This document shows positions 1 through 11,743 of a stretch of DNA of 64,000 nucleotides, in pieces. The translations under genes and the position numbers were made by a program. The notes below the pieces were generated by a model that was given only the letters and a program-made list of their open reading frames with translations, was not told where the DNA came from and did no database searches. The first letter of the stretch is position 1, and every line of letters starts with the position of its first letter. Source of the DNA: Blumeriella jaapii (taxonomy: Eukaryota > Ascomycota > Leotiomycetes > Helotiales > Drepanopezizaceae); NCBI GenBank assembly GCA_009599575.1, contig VWND01000076.1:1798001-1862000 (forward strand). Direction: 5' to 3'.

Positions 1-2
1 GC

Positions 3-218
3 AACTTTGCTTTTGTGTTCGCCTGGCTGCTCTGTACGGCCTGGTGGCTGACGGACGATTTCGCGCGGGGCGGAATCTGGCTCTACGAAGCTATTCCGAT
101 CAGTCCTCTTCGCGGACTTGGGTTCGGGGTGGAAGGCGATGGGTGGTGGTGCTGGGAGCATTTTGGCGTTGGGTGGTACACTGGCAAGCACTGGTGGGAG
201 AGCGGGATCGCGTTATAG
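3..218 (+). CDS. C-terminal end of a probable multi-pass membrane protein (wax-synthase-like acyltransferase?), partial
   Basis: An open frame enters from the left edge and ends at TAG 216-218, giving about 71 C-terminal residues. The sequence is rich in Trp and aromatic residues and contains the run WLLCTAWWLTDDFARGGIW, followed by EAIPISPLRGLG and GDGWWCW. This pattern resembles the C-terminal part of fungal membrane-bound O-acyltransferases of the wax synthase type, which carry similar ARGG and SxxRGLG elements; that match is from memory and is not proven. The hydrophobic opening fits a last membrane segment. There is no start in the window, so length and exon structure are unknown. Other multi-pass membrane enzymes remain possible. 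Confidence 0.45.
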   Translation, partial: NFAFVFAWLLCTAWWLTDDFARGGIWLYEAIPISPLRGLGFGVEGDGWWCWEHFGVGWYTGKHWWESGIAL

Positions 219-1402
219 ATGGTAGAGGGACGATTTCGATGATTGTTATGACGATGGATGGAAAAGATGCGTAGCGCGGTGTATGGAGCCCTGATTCAAC
301 TCGGCACTGGGTCGAGCAGTATACCCCAATTCACTTGGAACTCGAAAACTCTACTAGACGTAGATTTCCAGCAGCTCAGGTGCCCTATTGTTCTACATCC
401 TTGATGGGATCGAGGTCCCCATGTCAAGAGTGCCTATCGGATCGTTAGATTCTCCGGGGTTTGTTTCCATTGAACCAAACGTTCGAATACGCCTCGTTTG
501 ACGACAGCTCACCTTACCTCGCGCCATTGCCAGTCTATGGTTACGATATCTCCGCAGCCACGCATCATGCAGAGGAAGTGTGTTCTCAAGGGAGATGGAT
601 AGAGGGCCAGCATAGGAGCTGCCTTTGTCGACAGATAGGATAGAGAGAGGAGCATCACTTACGCGGCTGCACTTTGTGTATTTCCGTCTCTTTGAGACCT
701 CAAACCTGCCAACAGGTACCGGTACCAACAAGACGCCAACAGGTTCGGAATCAGATGAGAAGACTATCACTTTTTTCGTTGAAGAAACAGTGAATATCAG
801 TTACGTCCTCTTAGACCGCGCATCTTCCGCGCTCGTAAACCTTTCCTGCTTTTGGCTGGCGGCTTTGTTTCTTCCATACTGCCAACGTCCTCCGTATCTC
901 CAGGACTGGCGTTTTGGAACCAAGCTCTTTCAACAGCGAGTAACGAACCGATGGAATTCGGGGAGGTTGAAGAGGCTACAGAGAGGTACGACGGATAATT
1001 TGGGAGATGAAGCCTTGGCTTGAGGGGTCGGATGGGTGAAGTGTGTTTGCACTTTCGTTGTGCAACGCCGGATCGGGTACACTGGCTGCATCTTGATATA
1101 AAGGTGGACTGGTCTGCCGTTCTTTGTTACTTTGGCTTCTCTTTCTAAAAAGCCATTATCTCTGCCATTCTGCCATCTTTCTCGTCACGCGAGTAAAGTA
1201 CTAAGTGAATGTACTACTTGCGGTCCATGCCCAAGAGAGCTTTAGCGTCTCCTTGCTAGCTCCTGGCTCTATCTCTCTACATGAAAGTCATCTCGACAGG
1301 CACTTTACACATCTCGCTTCACTCTTGTCCCGTCTTCAAGCTCAAGCAAACACTCACATACCACGCCACAAGCCAGACTCAACAAGCGAGCAAGATTCGA
1401 CA
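219..1402. other. Intergenic region, no gene supported
   Basis: Open frames of up to 132 codons exist on both strands (625-1023 plus, 393-770 minus), but they overlap each other, show no recognisable domain and lack splice-linked neighbours. The right end (about 1,090-1,400) becomes pyrimidine-rich and looks like the promoter and leader of the PAR32-like gene. Confidence 0.5.
1096..1103 (+). promoter_or_regulatory. TATA-like box upstream of the PAR32-like gene
   Basis: ATATAAAG lies about 300 bp before the ATG at 1403 and is followed by a CT-rich tract, a common layout of fungal promoters with a long leader. Position and composition are the only evidence. Confidence 0.3.
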
Positions 1403-1975
1403 ATGACTGCAGTCCCTAAAACGCTCTCCGAGGCCGGCCGCCGCGAATCCTCGGGCTCACAGAAGCGCGGCGCATCATCCTACGGCCGCGGCGGAGCAGG
1501 CAACATGGGCCCTTCCAGCGCGGGCGCCGAGCCCGTCAACCTCGAGACGCCGACGCTGAAGAGCGACATGTACACCACCGGGCGCGGCGGGAGCGGGAAC
1601 ATGGCCAAGAATGATATGGGGGAGGAAGCGAGGCGGGCGCAGGATGTTGTTGGGTATGTCGTCGTTCTCTCCCCATCCCGGGCTCGTCGCTGACAGGAAA
1701 CCCGGGACTCCAGTCACCCGCGACGCGAGAGCGCGAATTGCACGCACGTGGGCAGGGGCGGCGCGGCCAATGTGTTCAAGCCTTCGGCGGCCGAGCTGGA
1801 GAACATGAGGAGGGAGGGCGGTCAGTGGGAGAGCGCTGTGGGCGACGATGGGGTCGAGGACGGGCTGGACGCCAGCAGCGGGTTGAAGAGGGAGAACACG
1901 AGGGGTGATGGGGAGAAGAGTAAGGGCTTGGCGGACAGAGGGAAGGAGTGGATCAAGGGAAAGCTGGGGAAGTGA
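1403..1975 (+). CDS. PAR32-like small GRGG-repeat protein (DUF3602 type)
   Basis: Two exons, 1403-1653 and 1714-1975, joined across a 60-nt intron (GTATGT...CAG), give 170 residues. The protein is hydrophilic and low in complexity, with three GRGGxxN repeats at about residues 28-34 (GRGGAGN), 60-66 (GRGGSGN) and 97-103 (GRGGAAN). These repeats are the hallmark of the fungal DUF3602 family, which includes yeast Par32, a phosphoprotein responding to rapamycin/TORC1 and nitrogen signals. The acceptor at 1713 was chosen because it restores a conserved-looking HPRRES...HVGRGGAAN stretch in frame; a later AG (1754-1755) would destroy the third repeat. The C-terminus is Lys-rich (GKEWIKGKLGK). Family membership is well supported; a nutrient-signalling role is inferred from the family only. 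Confidence 0.85.
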
Positions 1976-3421
1976 GGGTGCGTAGGGTGGGAGAAGACGG
2001 CCTTTGAGGTTGGGGAGAAGAGGGAGGGCGTTGTGGTGTTGAGGGGGAGGGCGGCCATAAGTTAGCTAGCTGAATTGGGTGATACCCGGCGTTGCATTCT
2101 GCGTTGCGCTTTTCGTCTGAAAACATCGAACTCATTGGCGAATTTGGCTTTTCTACCTATCCGGAAGCCCTCCTATGCAGTACTACCTACTTGCTACAGA
2201 GTATGTAGATAGCACAACCGTTTACGGATCGCTATCTGGAACCAGCCTATCCAAAGACGGCTCGGCCCATCGCCCGGAGCTCAAATTTGAGGCATTTCTG
2301 CCGTCTGGAAGGTGGAAGCCTGGACACTGTAGGTAGCTGATGTATGAATTAGATCCTCACTACAACAGATGGTGTACGGAGTGGAGCGGTATCAATTTTG
2401 GGTTAAAAGACCGGCCGGGATTGAAAGCTTGTTGATATGAAGCTGACGCAAGTGCCGCGCACGCCATCTCTCGGGATCGAGCTTTCGCGGTATCGGTCGA
2501 TTATCATGCTCCAAAGCTTTTGGAAAGAAGCTCCGCCGTGTCGGAATAACAAAGCCTTGGCTTAGCAACGTCAAGATCCGTTCAGACGCCTCCGTCTCGT
2601 AGCCGCTTAGGTCGGTTGTTAGGCGAGAGCTCTTTGCGAAGATTGAAAACCTAGATAGAAGAAGTGACGTTCTTCGCTTAGGGAAAGTGATGTCAACAAA
2701 AGATGTCTTGACCATCCCTTCTTCCCCTTATCCCTTGGGTCTGAATGTTAAATTTGTGGCGCCGAACACAGCCCAAAGTTTAACATCCAGACTGGCGGGG
2801 GGAAGTATGTAGGGACCTCGGACTCTACAACCCCGAATGAGATGGAGAACAGATTAACCTTAAACTGGGGGGGAGGGGGAGGAAAGCATCGGCCGGCGTC
2901 TCGGGACGTGATGGGTGCCCTGGCTCCTGGGTTCCCACCAGGGTTGAAGAGGACGTGGTGATTGGGCGGATGCAACTTCTTGGCCGGTGGACCTGAAGTG
3001 GAAAGCGGCGAAAATTTCCGTGTTGAGGCGTGGAAGAAGGAAAAACTCAGACTAGGCCGAAGGATCTCTGAAGGATTCACTGAGCGGGTAAGAACTTCCG
3101 AGCCAGGTGCAAGGTACATGGTCGTAAGTGCTACTGTACAATACAAGTACTGTACTGTGTACTGTACAGTAGGTAGTTAAGCTACTGTATGTACTGTATT
3201 GTACATAGCAAAACCTGTCACCTGTCACGTCACGCAGCCTAACCGTTGGGTCCTTACACACCGCTGCTTCCTGATTCATTATTTACATACACACAGAGTT
3301 CATCAGGACTGTACCGGTTGTTATGTGATTGGCTTTGTTTTTTCTGCTGGCTAAGTTATCTTATACTGCTCGTCTCCTCTCCCGCCTCGACTACTTACCG
3401 GACAGTGTACATACTGTACCT
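1976..3421. other. Intergenic region left of the Copia element
   Basis: I see no supported gene. Minus-strand frames at 2392-2715 and 2748-3146 have no recognisable features. A G-run occurs near 2868-2880, and a TACTGTA palindrome cluster is listed separately. The stretch ends at the Copia target site. Confidence 0.5.
3128..3206. repeat. TACTGTA/TACAGTA palindromic word cluster
   Basis: About 80 bp is built almost only from overlapping GTAC, TACTGTA and TACAGTA words in both orientations. The same words recur at 3,404-3,426, 10,281-10,890, 16,118-16,130, 21,645-21,657 and 24,112-24,185, always outside the coding exons. Function unknown. Confidence 0.6.
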
Positions 3422-3426
3422 ATTAC

Positions 3427-3625
3427 TGTGGGTATATGGTGGTGGTTGATCATGCGCACAATCACATGATCACACCACGTGATGGTAGGCTGCAAGCGTG
3501 CAGCCCTACCTACACATACCCGTGCGATAGCTAGTTTACTCCTTAGATCTCTTTCGCAATACAACCCCAGTTATTGCAATATCTCAACTGTGTATACACA
3601 ACCCCCCCCTTATATAATACCAACA
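3427..3625 (+). repeat. 5' LTR of the Copia element
   Basis: 199 bp, starts TGTGGG and ends CCAACA. It is identical to the right LTR over a central stretch of roughly 150 bp. Its right end, next to the interior, carries two G-to-A changes relative to the other LTR; its left end is unmutated. A C-run near 3602-3609 is one C shorter than in the partner. Confidence 0.92.
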
Positions 3626-3981
3626 CTAATCAGTAGTTGACTTCACTATTAACCACAAAACAGCTAGATTTACTAAAAAAAGGTAGCAAAACGGTGCAAA
3701 AAGCGACCCCTGCTTGCACTTTGGAGCTACGCTAAAATCGACGACTTCTTCGGAATAGCTGAGATCAGATACTAGAAGATAACCCCTTAACTGTACGCGT
3801 CCTACACGCTCGCGCCTAGCCTGCGCAACAACCAAAACCGAAATCAACAAAGACCCACTTATTTGCGCCAAGCCCGAGCCTGCAGCCTGCGCACCGAAAA
3901 CAGCAACAATCCAATTCAACCCAATTCGACCTTACAATCTACCTTGCAACCCCTCTGATTTGCAAGCAAAAAACAGCCAAA

Positions 3982-6900
3982 ATGTCGAAAATATCTTTCT
4001 ACCCCATTCGAAACCCCCCATTCGACCTAAATTTCGAAATCGATACCGACCTTTGGCTAAAGCAATTCAAACCAAAATCAGCTACCTACCAAACCGCTTC
4101 TGCCGTAAATAAATAGATCTACCTTTTTTTTAAAACGATATAAGGCAGAACACAAATACGTTCAAGAAAAAAGCTTATAAAAACTTTTTCAAAAAGATTT
4201 TGCTAATTAAAACGCCGATCTATTCAGTATTGCATACGCCTTTTTAAAACGCAACCTTTACAACCATTTGTTCACCCATGGAATTAATATGGCCCTATTT
4301 ATTAAAAACCGAAATGATAATTATGCAAATCGTTTAGCAGCTGTACTTCAGAAGAATAAACCTATTCCTTTTACTTTTGCAAACAAAAAACGATAATAAA
4401 TAAAAATTAAAAAACTTAGCTACGAAATGGCTTCCAAAAGTAAAAAAAAAAACCCACCCTTGCCCCTTCTATTTAAATCTATTGCTAAAAGCGAAAATTA
4501 TTATAGTAATAAAAAATGCCTATATCGAAAGTAATAAAAGTGGATTTTAAAAAGCAAAAAATAGCCTAGCCAACGTTTATGCGTTACGAACAACTAAAAT
4601 ACTTACTAAAAGTAGCGATAATAGCGTACGTAATACACCTTTCATACGAGGCAAAACGTTATACAATTTTAAAAACAAAACGAAAATTCCTAAGGTTAAA
4701 GATAACGACTTTGACCTTTCCGATAAAAACGACGACGAAAAAGCAGAAGTCAGACTTTACAAAAAAAACGATTCTGCACAGCTAATTCTGAACCTCAGCA
4801 AAATATATTATAAAAATAAAATAAAATACGAAAGTAAAATATAAGATATACTTTACGTAAAGCTGAAAAAATTTTACAATTTATACGATTCATGCAATCT
4901 CCCCGAAAGCCTATACGCAAAAGCCTTCCCGCATATGCTTAAAAAAGCAGCTGACGCTTATTATTGCAATATTATAATTCGTAAAAACTATCAGTTTAGC
5001 GTAATAATTAATCTTATAAAAACTTATTTCGAAACGATTAAAAATCGTAAGCTTTATCTGATAGCATGGCGTACGATTACATACAGAAGAATACAGGCTA
5101 AAAACCCTGGCAAATCGCGTTTAAAATGCTTGGAAACCATATTCGAAAAATTAGCGTTATATTAATAAGCTTTTATCGAGGAGTACGAAACCGATAATTA
5201 CTTGCGAAACTAGGTTATCAGCGCTTGCAATAGCGTACAAAAATGCAAATACGCTCTAATAGACTCTGCAAATACGTATAAAAGCGTCGTATTCCAGCTA
5301 CGCAATGCAATTGGGACTATTAAACGAGAAATTCAATTACGAAAATTAACTTTTATCATCTCCCAGCTTTTTCAAACTTTTGCAAATTAAACTTTTGCAA
5401 ATCAAAATAAAAGCTATTATACAAACCGAATCTATAAAAGTAGAAGTCGCGAAAAACGTTTCGGTAAAAGCTATTAAGGCAGAAGCGCGTTTAGAGAAGG
5501 AGGATTTCAAGGCCGAGAAGACTATTCAGGCAGTTTCTAGCAGTTTTTCCCAACCTAAAAAGTATTAGATATGCAAAAAAGTAAATTGCTGGTCTACAAA
5601 ACACTTTTAAAAAAAACGAAAAAAAGCATACGACGAATACAGCGCTAATAAAGCTTATTTCATTGGAACCCCCCCTCGACTATACAATAATATACAAGCT
5701 TCTTTGCGCAATACGAAGGCGTTGAAAGCTTGAAAAACGCCTTTTTCTCTCTTTTTCTGATTAATACAATATATGAAGCGCCGAAAACGGCTATTACGAT
5801 AGGAATAAATATTAAAACGATAATTTCTTTATTCAAACTTTTTATATAAAAGCTGGCAAAATAGTAGAAGTCGAAGTTTTAATTATTTTATAAAAGCGAT
5901 TTGCTTACCACGCTTTTACAAAGCTTAATCCTATAAACCTATCTATTTAGAAAAACGATAAACCCCCATTGAAAACGTATATTTCAGACTCGAGATACTT
6001 TTTATATAAGTTCCAAAGATTCCTTCCAGATTCAGATGCAGCTGGCAAGTTTTCAGATGATATATCTTAGTTTAAAGCTTTTAAAAGATTGCTATTTTAG
6101 CTTATTTTTTAACCCTTTTTCGAAAGAAAATACGATTAGCTTTGGGATAACTTTTGCAAATATCTAAAAAACAATTCTTATTACAACACTTATTAGCAAA
6201 ATCAAGTTTTATATCATTAATACCGATACCCTTTTCTTAATTTGTTTAAAAAATATAAATGCTTTTTATATTTATTTCGATAATTTGCATAATATACTTA
6301 TACAAAAAAAATAGCCTCGGCGTATTAATAATTCGGAAATAGGAATACTTATTTATGCTGCTTAACACCTAAAAAATTCTATTTTGCTATCTTATAAAAC
6401 TCGAATTACGCTAAATTTATAAACGATAAAAATATCTTTTTATACAACGCTTTGCAATTATTTTAAAACGAACAGAGCAGGAATTCGAAATTGCTATCTT
6501 GGAAAAGATTGCCAAATACTATTCCTAATACTAATTATACGAGCAAGCCTTTCGCCGATTTAAGATTTTATTAAAAAACGATTATAAATTTAATTATTCG
6601 GTGATTATGAATATTATATATATTAACGGCGATCCAGTTCTTTATATCGTAGATTTAGCCACTATTTACAGCTCTGGTGGTTTTTTAAAAAATATAATTG
6701 CAAAACACGTATAAGATATATTTCGGCTGCATTAAATCGATTTTTTTTATTGAATTCACCCGATATAATTGTTATCGATTCAGAAATTAATCTAATCTTC
6801 CAGGAGTTTCGTCAGCAGGCACGCTTTATAAAATATAATATTAAAATCGTTCCAATCGAAGCTTATAACAGTATTAGCAAGATGGAACGTTACCACAGCT

Positions 6901-9322
6901 CTTTCAGACGAATTTACAATATTTTGAAAAAGCAATTGAAAAATAAAAGCTTCGATAAGCATATGATTTTAAAAATAGCTTTTAAAACTATAAACGATAT
7001 TGCAAATTCAGGCGGTATTATATTCATTTTACTGGTATACGGCGCATACTCCCGTTTATTAAAGACAGACGCTTCTTTTGCTTTTGTAACGAAAAAACGC
7101 GATGCATTACGCCTTGCAATTTAAGAAATTCGGCGAATTCAGGCCGAACGCAAAGTTTCGGAAGCTTTGCGTATTAAAAACGGCCCGAATACTCTGGAAA
7201 TACTTAATTTTCCTCTGCAATCAGACGTACGCGTATACAGAAAAAAAGGAGGTTGGTCAGGCTTTTACAAGCTTATTTTAAAAAATGGTAATACCTGCAA
7301 AGTTCAAATCAACGATAGAACTTCAAACTTCCGAATTACGTCAGTTAAGCTTTACCACGAATTAAACGATAAAACCTTTTTTGAATCAGTTGTTAAGAAA
7401 AAAAAGGTTGCATTATTAATTACGATTATTGCATCAGCTGCTGCAATTATACAATCTGTTGCAGAATTAATTGCATCATTAATTCAACTTTTCAAAAATT
7501 ACACAAGTTCGCTAAAGCAGCAGAATACGCGTTTTTTTCCGAAAGATTAGAAAGCAACAGTAGCAGCAGTTACTTACAACTGACGAGTTTTACGAGCTTA
7601 AAAAAAAAAATATAGGAAAAAATAATATTAATATATATACTGTTTTTTGCAAAAATTATCAAAACTAATTTTTTCGACGATTGTATTGCAAGCTATCTTA
7701 TACATAAAAAGAAGGCAAACGCTGAATGCTTAGTTAAACTACGCCAAAAAGGTGTTATTATAATCTCCGGCGAGCCTTTTGAAGTTTTTAAAAAAGAATG
7801 GAAATAAAAGGTTTGATCGAGAAAAGCGTTTTTAAGGTTGTATAATACAATTCTATTCTTTACTACGGCCGAATTTTTAATTTACGAATTGTGAATAAAA
7901 TCAAAAGCAAAAATACAGCTATATTATTCGAAAAATTTAAATTGGTAATTTAAGCTTATAACGACGATAAAAAATACGATATTTTTACTTAATTACTTAT
8001 TATTTAGCGAAATAACCAAAGATTAATCATAGTTTTCGCCCTAATTCTCGAACATATTTGCAACGTTATACTGCATTTGAGAAATATCATACAAGCTTAT
8101 ATAAGCGCTAATCGGTTTTTAAAAAAACAGATTTTAACGCACTTTTTTAAAAAGCTACGATTTAGTTATTCAGAAGGCTCGATTCTGCTGATTCACAAGC
8201 TTTTGTACGGTATAGCAGAGGCAGGTACGCATTGGTGGGATACGTATTATAAGTATTATAAGAATAAGCTTTATATAACTACGTTAATATACGACCTTTG
8301 CTTATTTATTTTTATTATTTCTGCTTTCGCAATCGTGGAAATATAAATAAACGACACGTTGCAACTAGCAAATAAGGCTTTCTCAGCTTTGGAAAAGGCC
8401 GAATTGTAAGCAGCAGATTTAAGCAGCAGATTTTAATGCAAAGCTTAAAAATATATTAAATGAAAGCAACGTTTTGACTTTCAACGGAAAAGCCTTATAT
8501 AAGTCAAATAACAGTTTTATTTTTCTTAAACAAAAAGATTAAGCAAAAAAATTCGAGCTAATTAAGAACGATAGGAGCAATTATTTCGCCTAGCGCGCTC
8601 GAGAAGCTTATATTACTAGTTTGTGTTAACCCGAGGCTATTTTCGACCTTTTAATAGCTGCACAAATACAAATGAAAAATTTTATTTAATCAGATATCGA
8701 TACAATTAATAAGCGAATTCGATAAATAATAAATAATCAAAACCGAAGACTTTTATTTATACAAATCGACTTTTTTATTGCAAAACTATTTGTATTTGTT
8801 AACGGCTTATTTGCTAATAACAAAAATTGCAATTCGCAAATTAGCTACGAGGTTTTTTTAGCTAATAAAATGCAGCTTGACAATTTATTTAAAATAAAAG
8901 GGAACTTTATTGCAGCGAGCTTAATTAAATGTCAAAAAGTTATACGAAGCGTATTAGCTTCAAAAATATACGAAATAGTTTTTGAAGTAAATATCGCTAT
9001 TTGCATCGCTATAACCTTACGTATAATTATTTAAAAGCTCGATCTTTCCGATATTCCAATAGTAATTTGCACGGATTTATATTTTTTGTATAAGTGTTTA
9101 GTTAAATTAAAAACGACAAAAAAGAAACGCCTTATAATCGATATTATAGCTTTCCGCCAAAGCTATGAAAAGAAAAAGTTATCAAAGGTTAGATGAATTG
9201 ACGGAAAAGACAATCCGGCGGATGCTATGACAAAAGCAAACTTTAATAAGGCTTTTATTACTTTTATTAACAAAAACGAAATTAACGTAAAAATAGAAGA
9301 TTGGGTAGTAGAAAGACAGTAA
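3982..9322 (+). pseudogene. Copia Gag-Pol relic
   Basis: An ATG at 3982 opens a short Gag-like frame that soon stops. The integrase core relic lies at 6750-7124 (SPDIIVIDSE, then EAYNSISKMERYH), and the integrase C-terminal part at 7167-7400 (NGPNTLEIL, GGWSGFYKLI). The reverse transcriptase relic at about 8060-8450 shows QAYISANRF, KLLYGIAEAGTHWWDTYYK and a decayed aspartate pair (INDTL). RNase H ends at 9190-9322 with NPADAMTKANFNKAF and a final WVVERQ before TAA. Stops are mainly TAA/TAG where Gln codons are expected, as RIP would produce. The order IN-RT-RH places it in Ty1/Copia. It cannot encode a working protein. Confidence 0.9.
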
Positions 9323-9414
9323 AAAGGAAACGATTAAAAAAGGAACGATTACATGTATAATTAAAAGGAGTCTAGCTAACTAGCTATGATTGATTTTTAT
9401 AAAAGAGTTGTCAG

Positions 9415-9614
9415 TATGGATATATAGTAGTGGTTGATTATGCGCACAATCACATGATCACACCACGTGATGGTAGGCTGCAAGCGTGCAGCCCTACCTA
9501 CACATACCCGTGCGATAGCTAGTTTACTCCTTAGATCTCTTTCGCAATACAACCCCAGTTATTGCAATATCTCAACTGTGTATACACAACCCCCCCCCTT
9601 ATGTGATACCAACA
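9415..9614 (+). repeat. 3' LTR of the Copia element
   Basis: 200 bp. Its first 27 bp, next to the interior, carry five transitions (G-to-A or C-to-T) relative to the 5' LTR; the rest, including the outer end, is unmutated. Confidence 0.92.
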
Positions 9615-9619
9615 ATTAC

Positions 9620-10436
9620 TTCGCTGAGAAGTACTACCAGTCAACATCCCCACACGTTGTCGGTTCCCGCCGCACCTTGCTAGGTGTCGACAATGTGTGG
9701 TGGATATGGAAAACAGCGTACGCACTAGGAGGCGGATTCATATTCTCCATCACAGTTAAGAGCCACACTTGCTCTAATGGCTCGGTTGGCTCGGGATTGG
9801 CGACCTTCAATTCAGCTGGCCCCTGAAGATTGAACCGTGAGAATTGAAATCGATTCATAAGGCGATGCTACATTACAGTAAATACTCACAGTCCTGCACA
9901 CCGTCATCGAGAGCTGCGGTGAGCGAGATGGGCCAGCGGCCAACGGCCAAGCCGGCATTACCGCTGTTAACCGAGATGCCCGTGCTTGAAATTAACCCTC
10001 CACTCATTCTGTAATTCTGCAGGATGGCAGTGAACCCTGATGAGTCGTCCAAGACGTCTCCTGGGGGTGTGTTCTGCGGAAACGGGGTGGTGGACATAAA
10101 GAATACTGCACGGGATGTGGATTTCCATGTTGCACAACACCAGTCCAACGACTGGCAGGACCCAGCACAGTGGACCCGAGCGGCCAGGGGAAAGATCAAC
10201 AAGTGCGTGGGGGAGGTTGTTCCGGAACGGGTCAAAACTTGAGGTCGAGCATCTCACGGTCCTATGTAGAGTATCGCAGAATTACAGTACTGTACAGTAA
10301 GTACAGTATGTACTTTCGAGCATTACGCGAGAAGAGGGAGACGTCGGATGATGCCGCGGATATGCAAGGAGGTGCAGAAGAACAGGCCTATCTTGCATGG
10401 CTTGGAGGAGCTTCGTCTGCGGCTTAATCTAGGTTT
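9620..10436. other. Possible small gene or gene relic, strand unresolved
   Basis: Both strands look partly coding. Minus: open frames 9873-10235 and 9634-9858 with a good intron signal (GTGAGT near 9888, CTTCAG near 9825), but the best splice does not keep one frame open. Plus: the frame 10024-10242 contains CGNGVVDIKNTARDVDFHVA and a Trp/Cys-spaced end (WTRAARGKINKCVGE), preceded by an acceptor-like CTGCAG, reminiscent of a small secreted protein. Neither gives a complete gene with start, signal peptide and stop. The Copia element lies directly to the left. Confidence 0.25.
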
Positions 10437-10890
10437 GGGTCCATGCTGAGATACAGTACAGAAATGTGACTATCTTAATCTACATACAGTACTGATGTGT
10501 ATGTACAGTACCGTGTACTGTATTGTATACCGTTCTGTGTACAGTACTATACTGCACTACACACTACCATAGAGTACAGTACTGTACATGTGCGATCATT
10601 GATGGATTCTAGGTCTAGGTCTGAGCACTATTCTGCTTCACCACCGACGTTTCTCGTGCAAAGGGATTTTTGATTACCCAGGTACCACCCAAGGATCGAA
10701 AGCAGCATTGCCAAGTGTCTGATCGGCACCAGCTTGTACGGTCCGATGTACTGAAAGTAGAGCCACGGTTTACGCACTGACTAGAACGCTACAGCATTTA
10801 CTGTACCCATGGAACTACTGTGTAGATATGTACGGTACGGTATGCACTGTACGAAGTAAATCCTCGTAGCACTGTACTGTACATCCTGTA
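10281..10890. repeat. TACTGTA/TACAGTA palindromic word clusters upstream of velB
   Basis: Three sub-clusters (about 10,281-10,310, 10,452-10,590 and 10,795-10,885) repeat GTACAGTA, TACTGTAC and GTACTGTA words in both orientations, separated by ordinary sequence. Same words as near 3,150 and 24,150. Confidence 0.6.
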
Positions 10891-11743
10891 GGTATTACCT
10901 CGTCCTCGCTTATCACCCCATCGCTTCTACTCACCTTCTCAAGCACAGTACACAGCCTCCAATCACTCTATCCGCGGCTCGTACGCGCGCACTGTCCTCC
11001 TCCTGTCCGGCCGGCCAGCCGCCATCCGATCGTCGCATCTTTCACGCTTGCGCTTGGAGAGAGTCTATCGCAGTCGTCCAGTGCACCTACAGTAATGTAC
11101 TACTTAGGATGTAAACAACAGTGCTTAGCTTCCCGCCCCGCCCCGCCCCGCCCCGGCTTCCTTCCTTCCTCCCCACGCCCCCCCCCCCCCCGCTCCGCCC
11201 GCCCCGCGCGCTGCCGGGAGATCGCCTCCGAAGGCCAAGCTCCGCTCCCGCGTTCGTTCCCGCTCGGGCTCAAGTGCCCCGAGCAGCCCGTCATCCTTAG
11301 CGCACAAGCAACTTAGTCCATCCCATCCCATCCCATTCCATCCCACCTCGCTCGCATCGCATCGCATCACATCACATCGCATCTTGATCTCTACATTCCA
11401 TTTGATGTCGCAGCACCCTCGGGATACTTGGCCGCCACAGAAACAAACACCCATCCAACAAAGGGATCCTTGGCTCTTCTGGTCATCGCCACAAGACTGA
11501 ACCCGTCCGACCCAGGCCAAGCGCGCAAGACCACGGTCCTGCCGGTAGCTCCTCCATGTGTTGATTTGACTTCGACGAAGCAGAGACCCTGGGACGACCA
11601 TTAAACACACATCTATCTACTGTGCCGGGTCCAGCAGTCCAGTTCGCAGCGGCGACAGTGACGGCGACGGCGACGGCGACGACGCCCTTTCTCCGACCCC
11701 CAGCTACTGACGTCTACGTCCAGGCTTCTTCTTCTCATCCACC
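10891..11743 (+). promoter_or_regulatory. velB upstream region with several low-complexity tracts
   Basis: The 850 bp before the velB ATG contain a CCCGC run (11,132-11,155), a poly-C stretch (about 11,178-11,191), CATCC/CATCG repeats (11,319-11,385) and GGCGAC repeats (11,650-11,682). Such tracts suggest a long transcribed leader, common for fungal developmental regulators. A short open frame at 11,095-11,316 could be an upstream ORF if transcribed; this is not shown. Confidence 0.45.

Larger units (their letters stand above)
3422..9619 (+). mobile_element. Ty1/Copia LTR retrotransposon, RIP-degraded, with target duplication
   Basis: LTRs at 3427-3625 and 9415-9614 are direct repeats beginning TG (TA in the mutated right copy) and ending CA. 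They are flanked by a perfect 5-bp duplication ATTAC at 3422-3426 and 9615-9619. The interior holds relics of Gag-Pol in Copia order, integrase before reverse transcriptase and RNase H, broken by many TAA/TAG stops. The interior is AT-rich from about 4,090 on, while the leader (3,626-4,080) and LTRs keep near-genic composition. The element sits alone in the gene region, unlike the nested block to the right. Confidence 0.93.

Noticed and set aside
3427..9614. An active Copia element, because the LTRs are nearly identical
   Set aside because: The interior has dozens of stops in every domain; LTR identity reflects escape from RIP, not recent activity.
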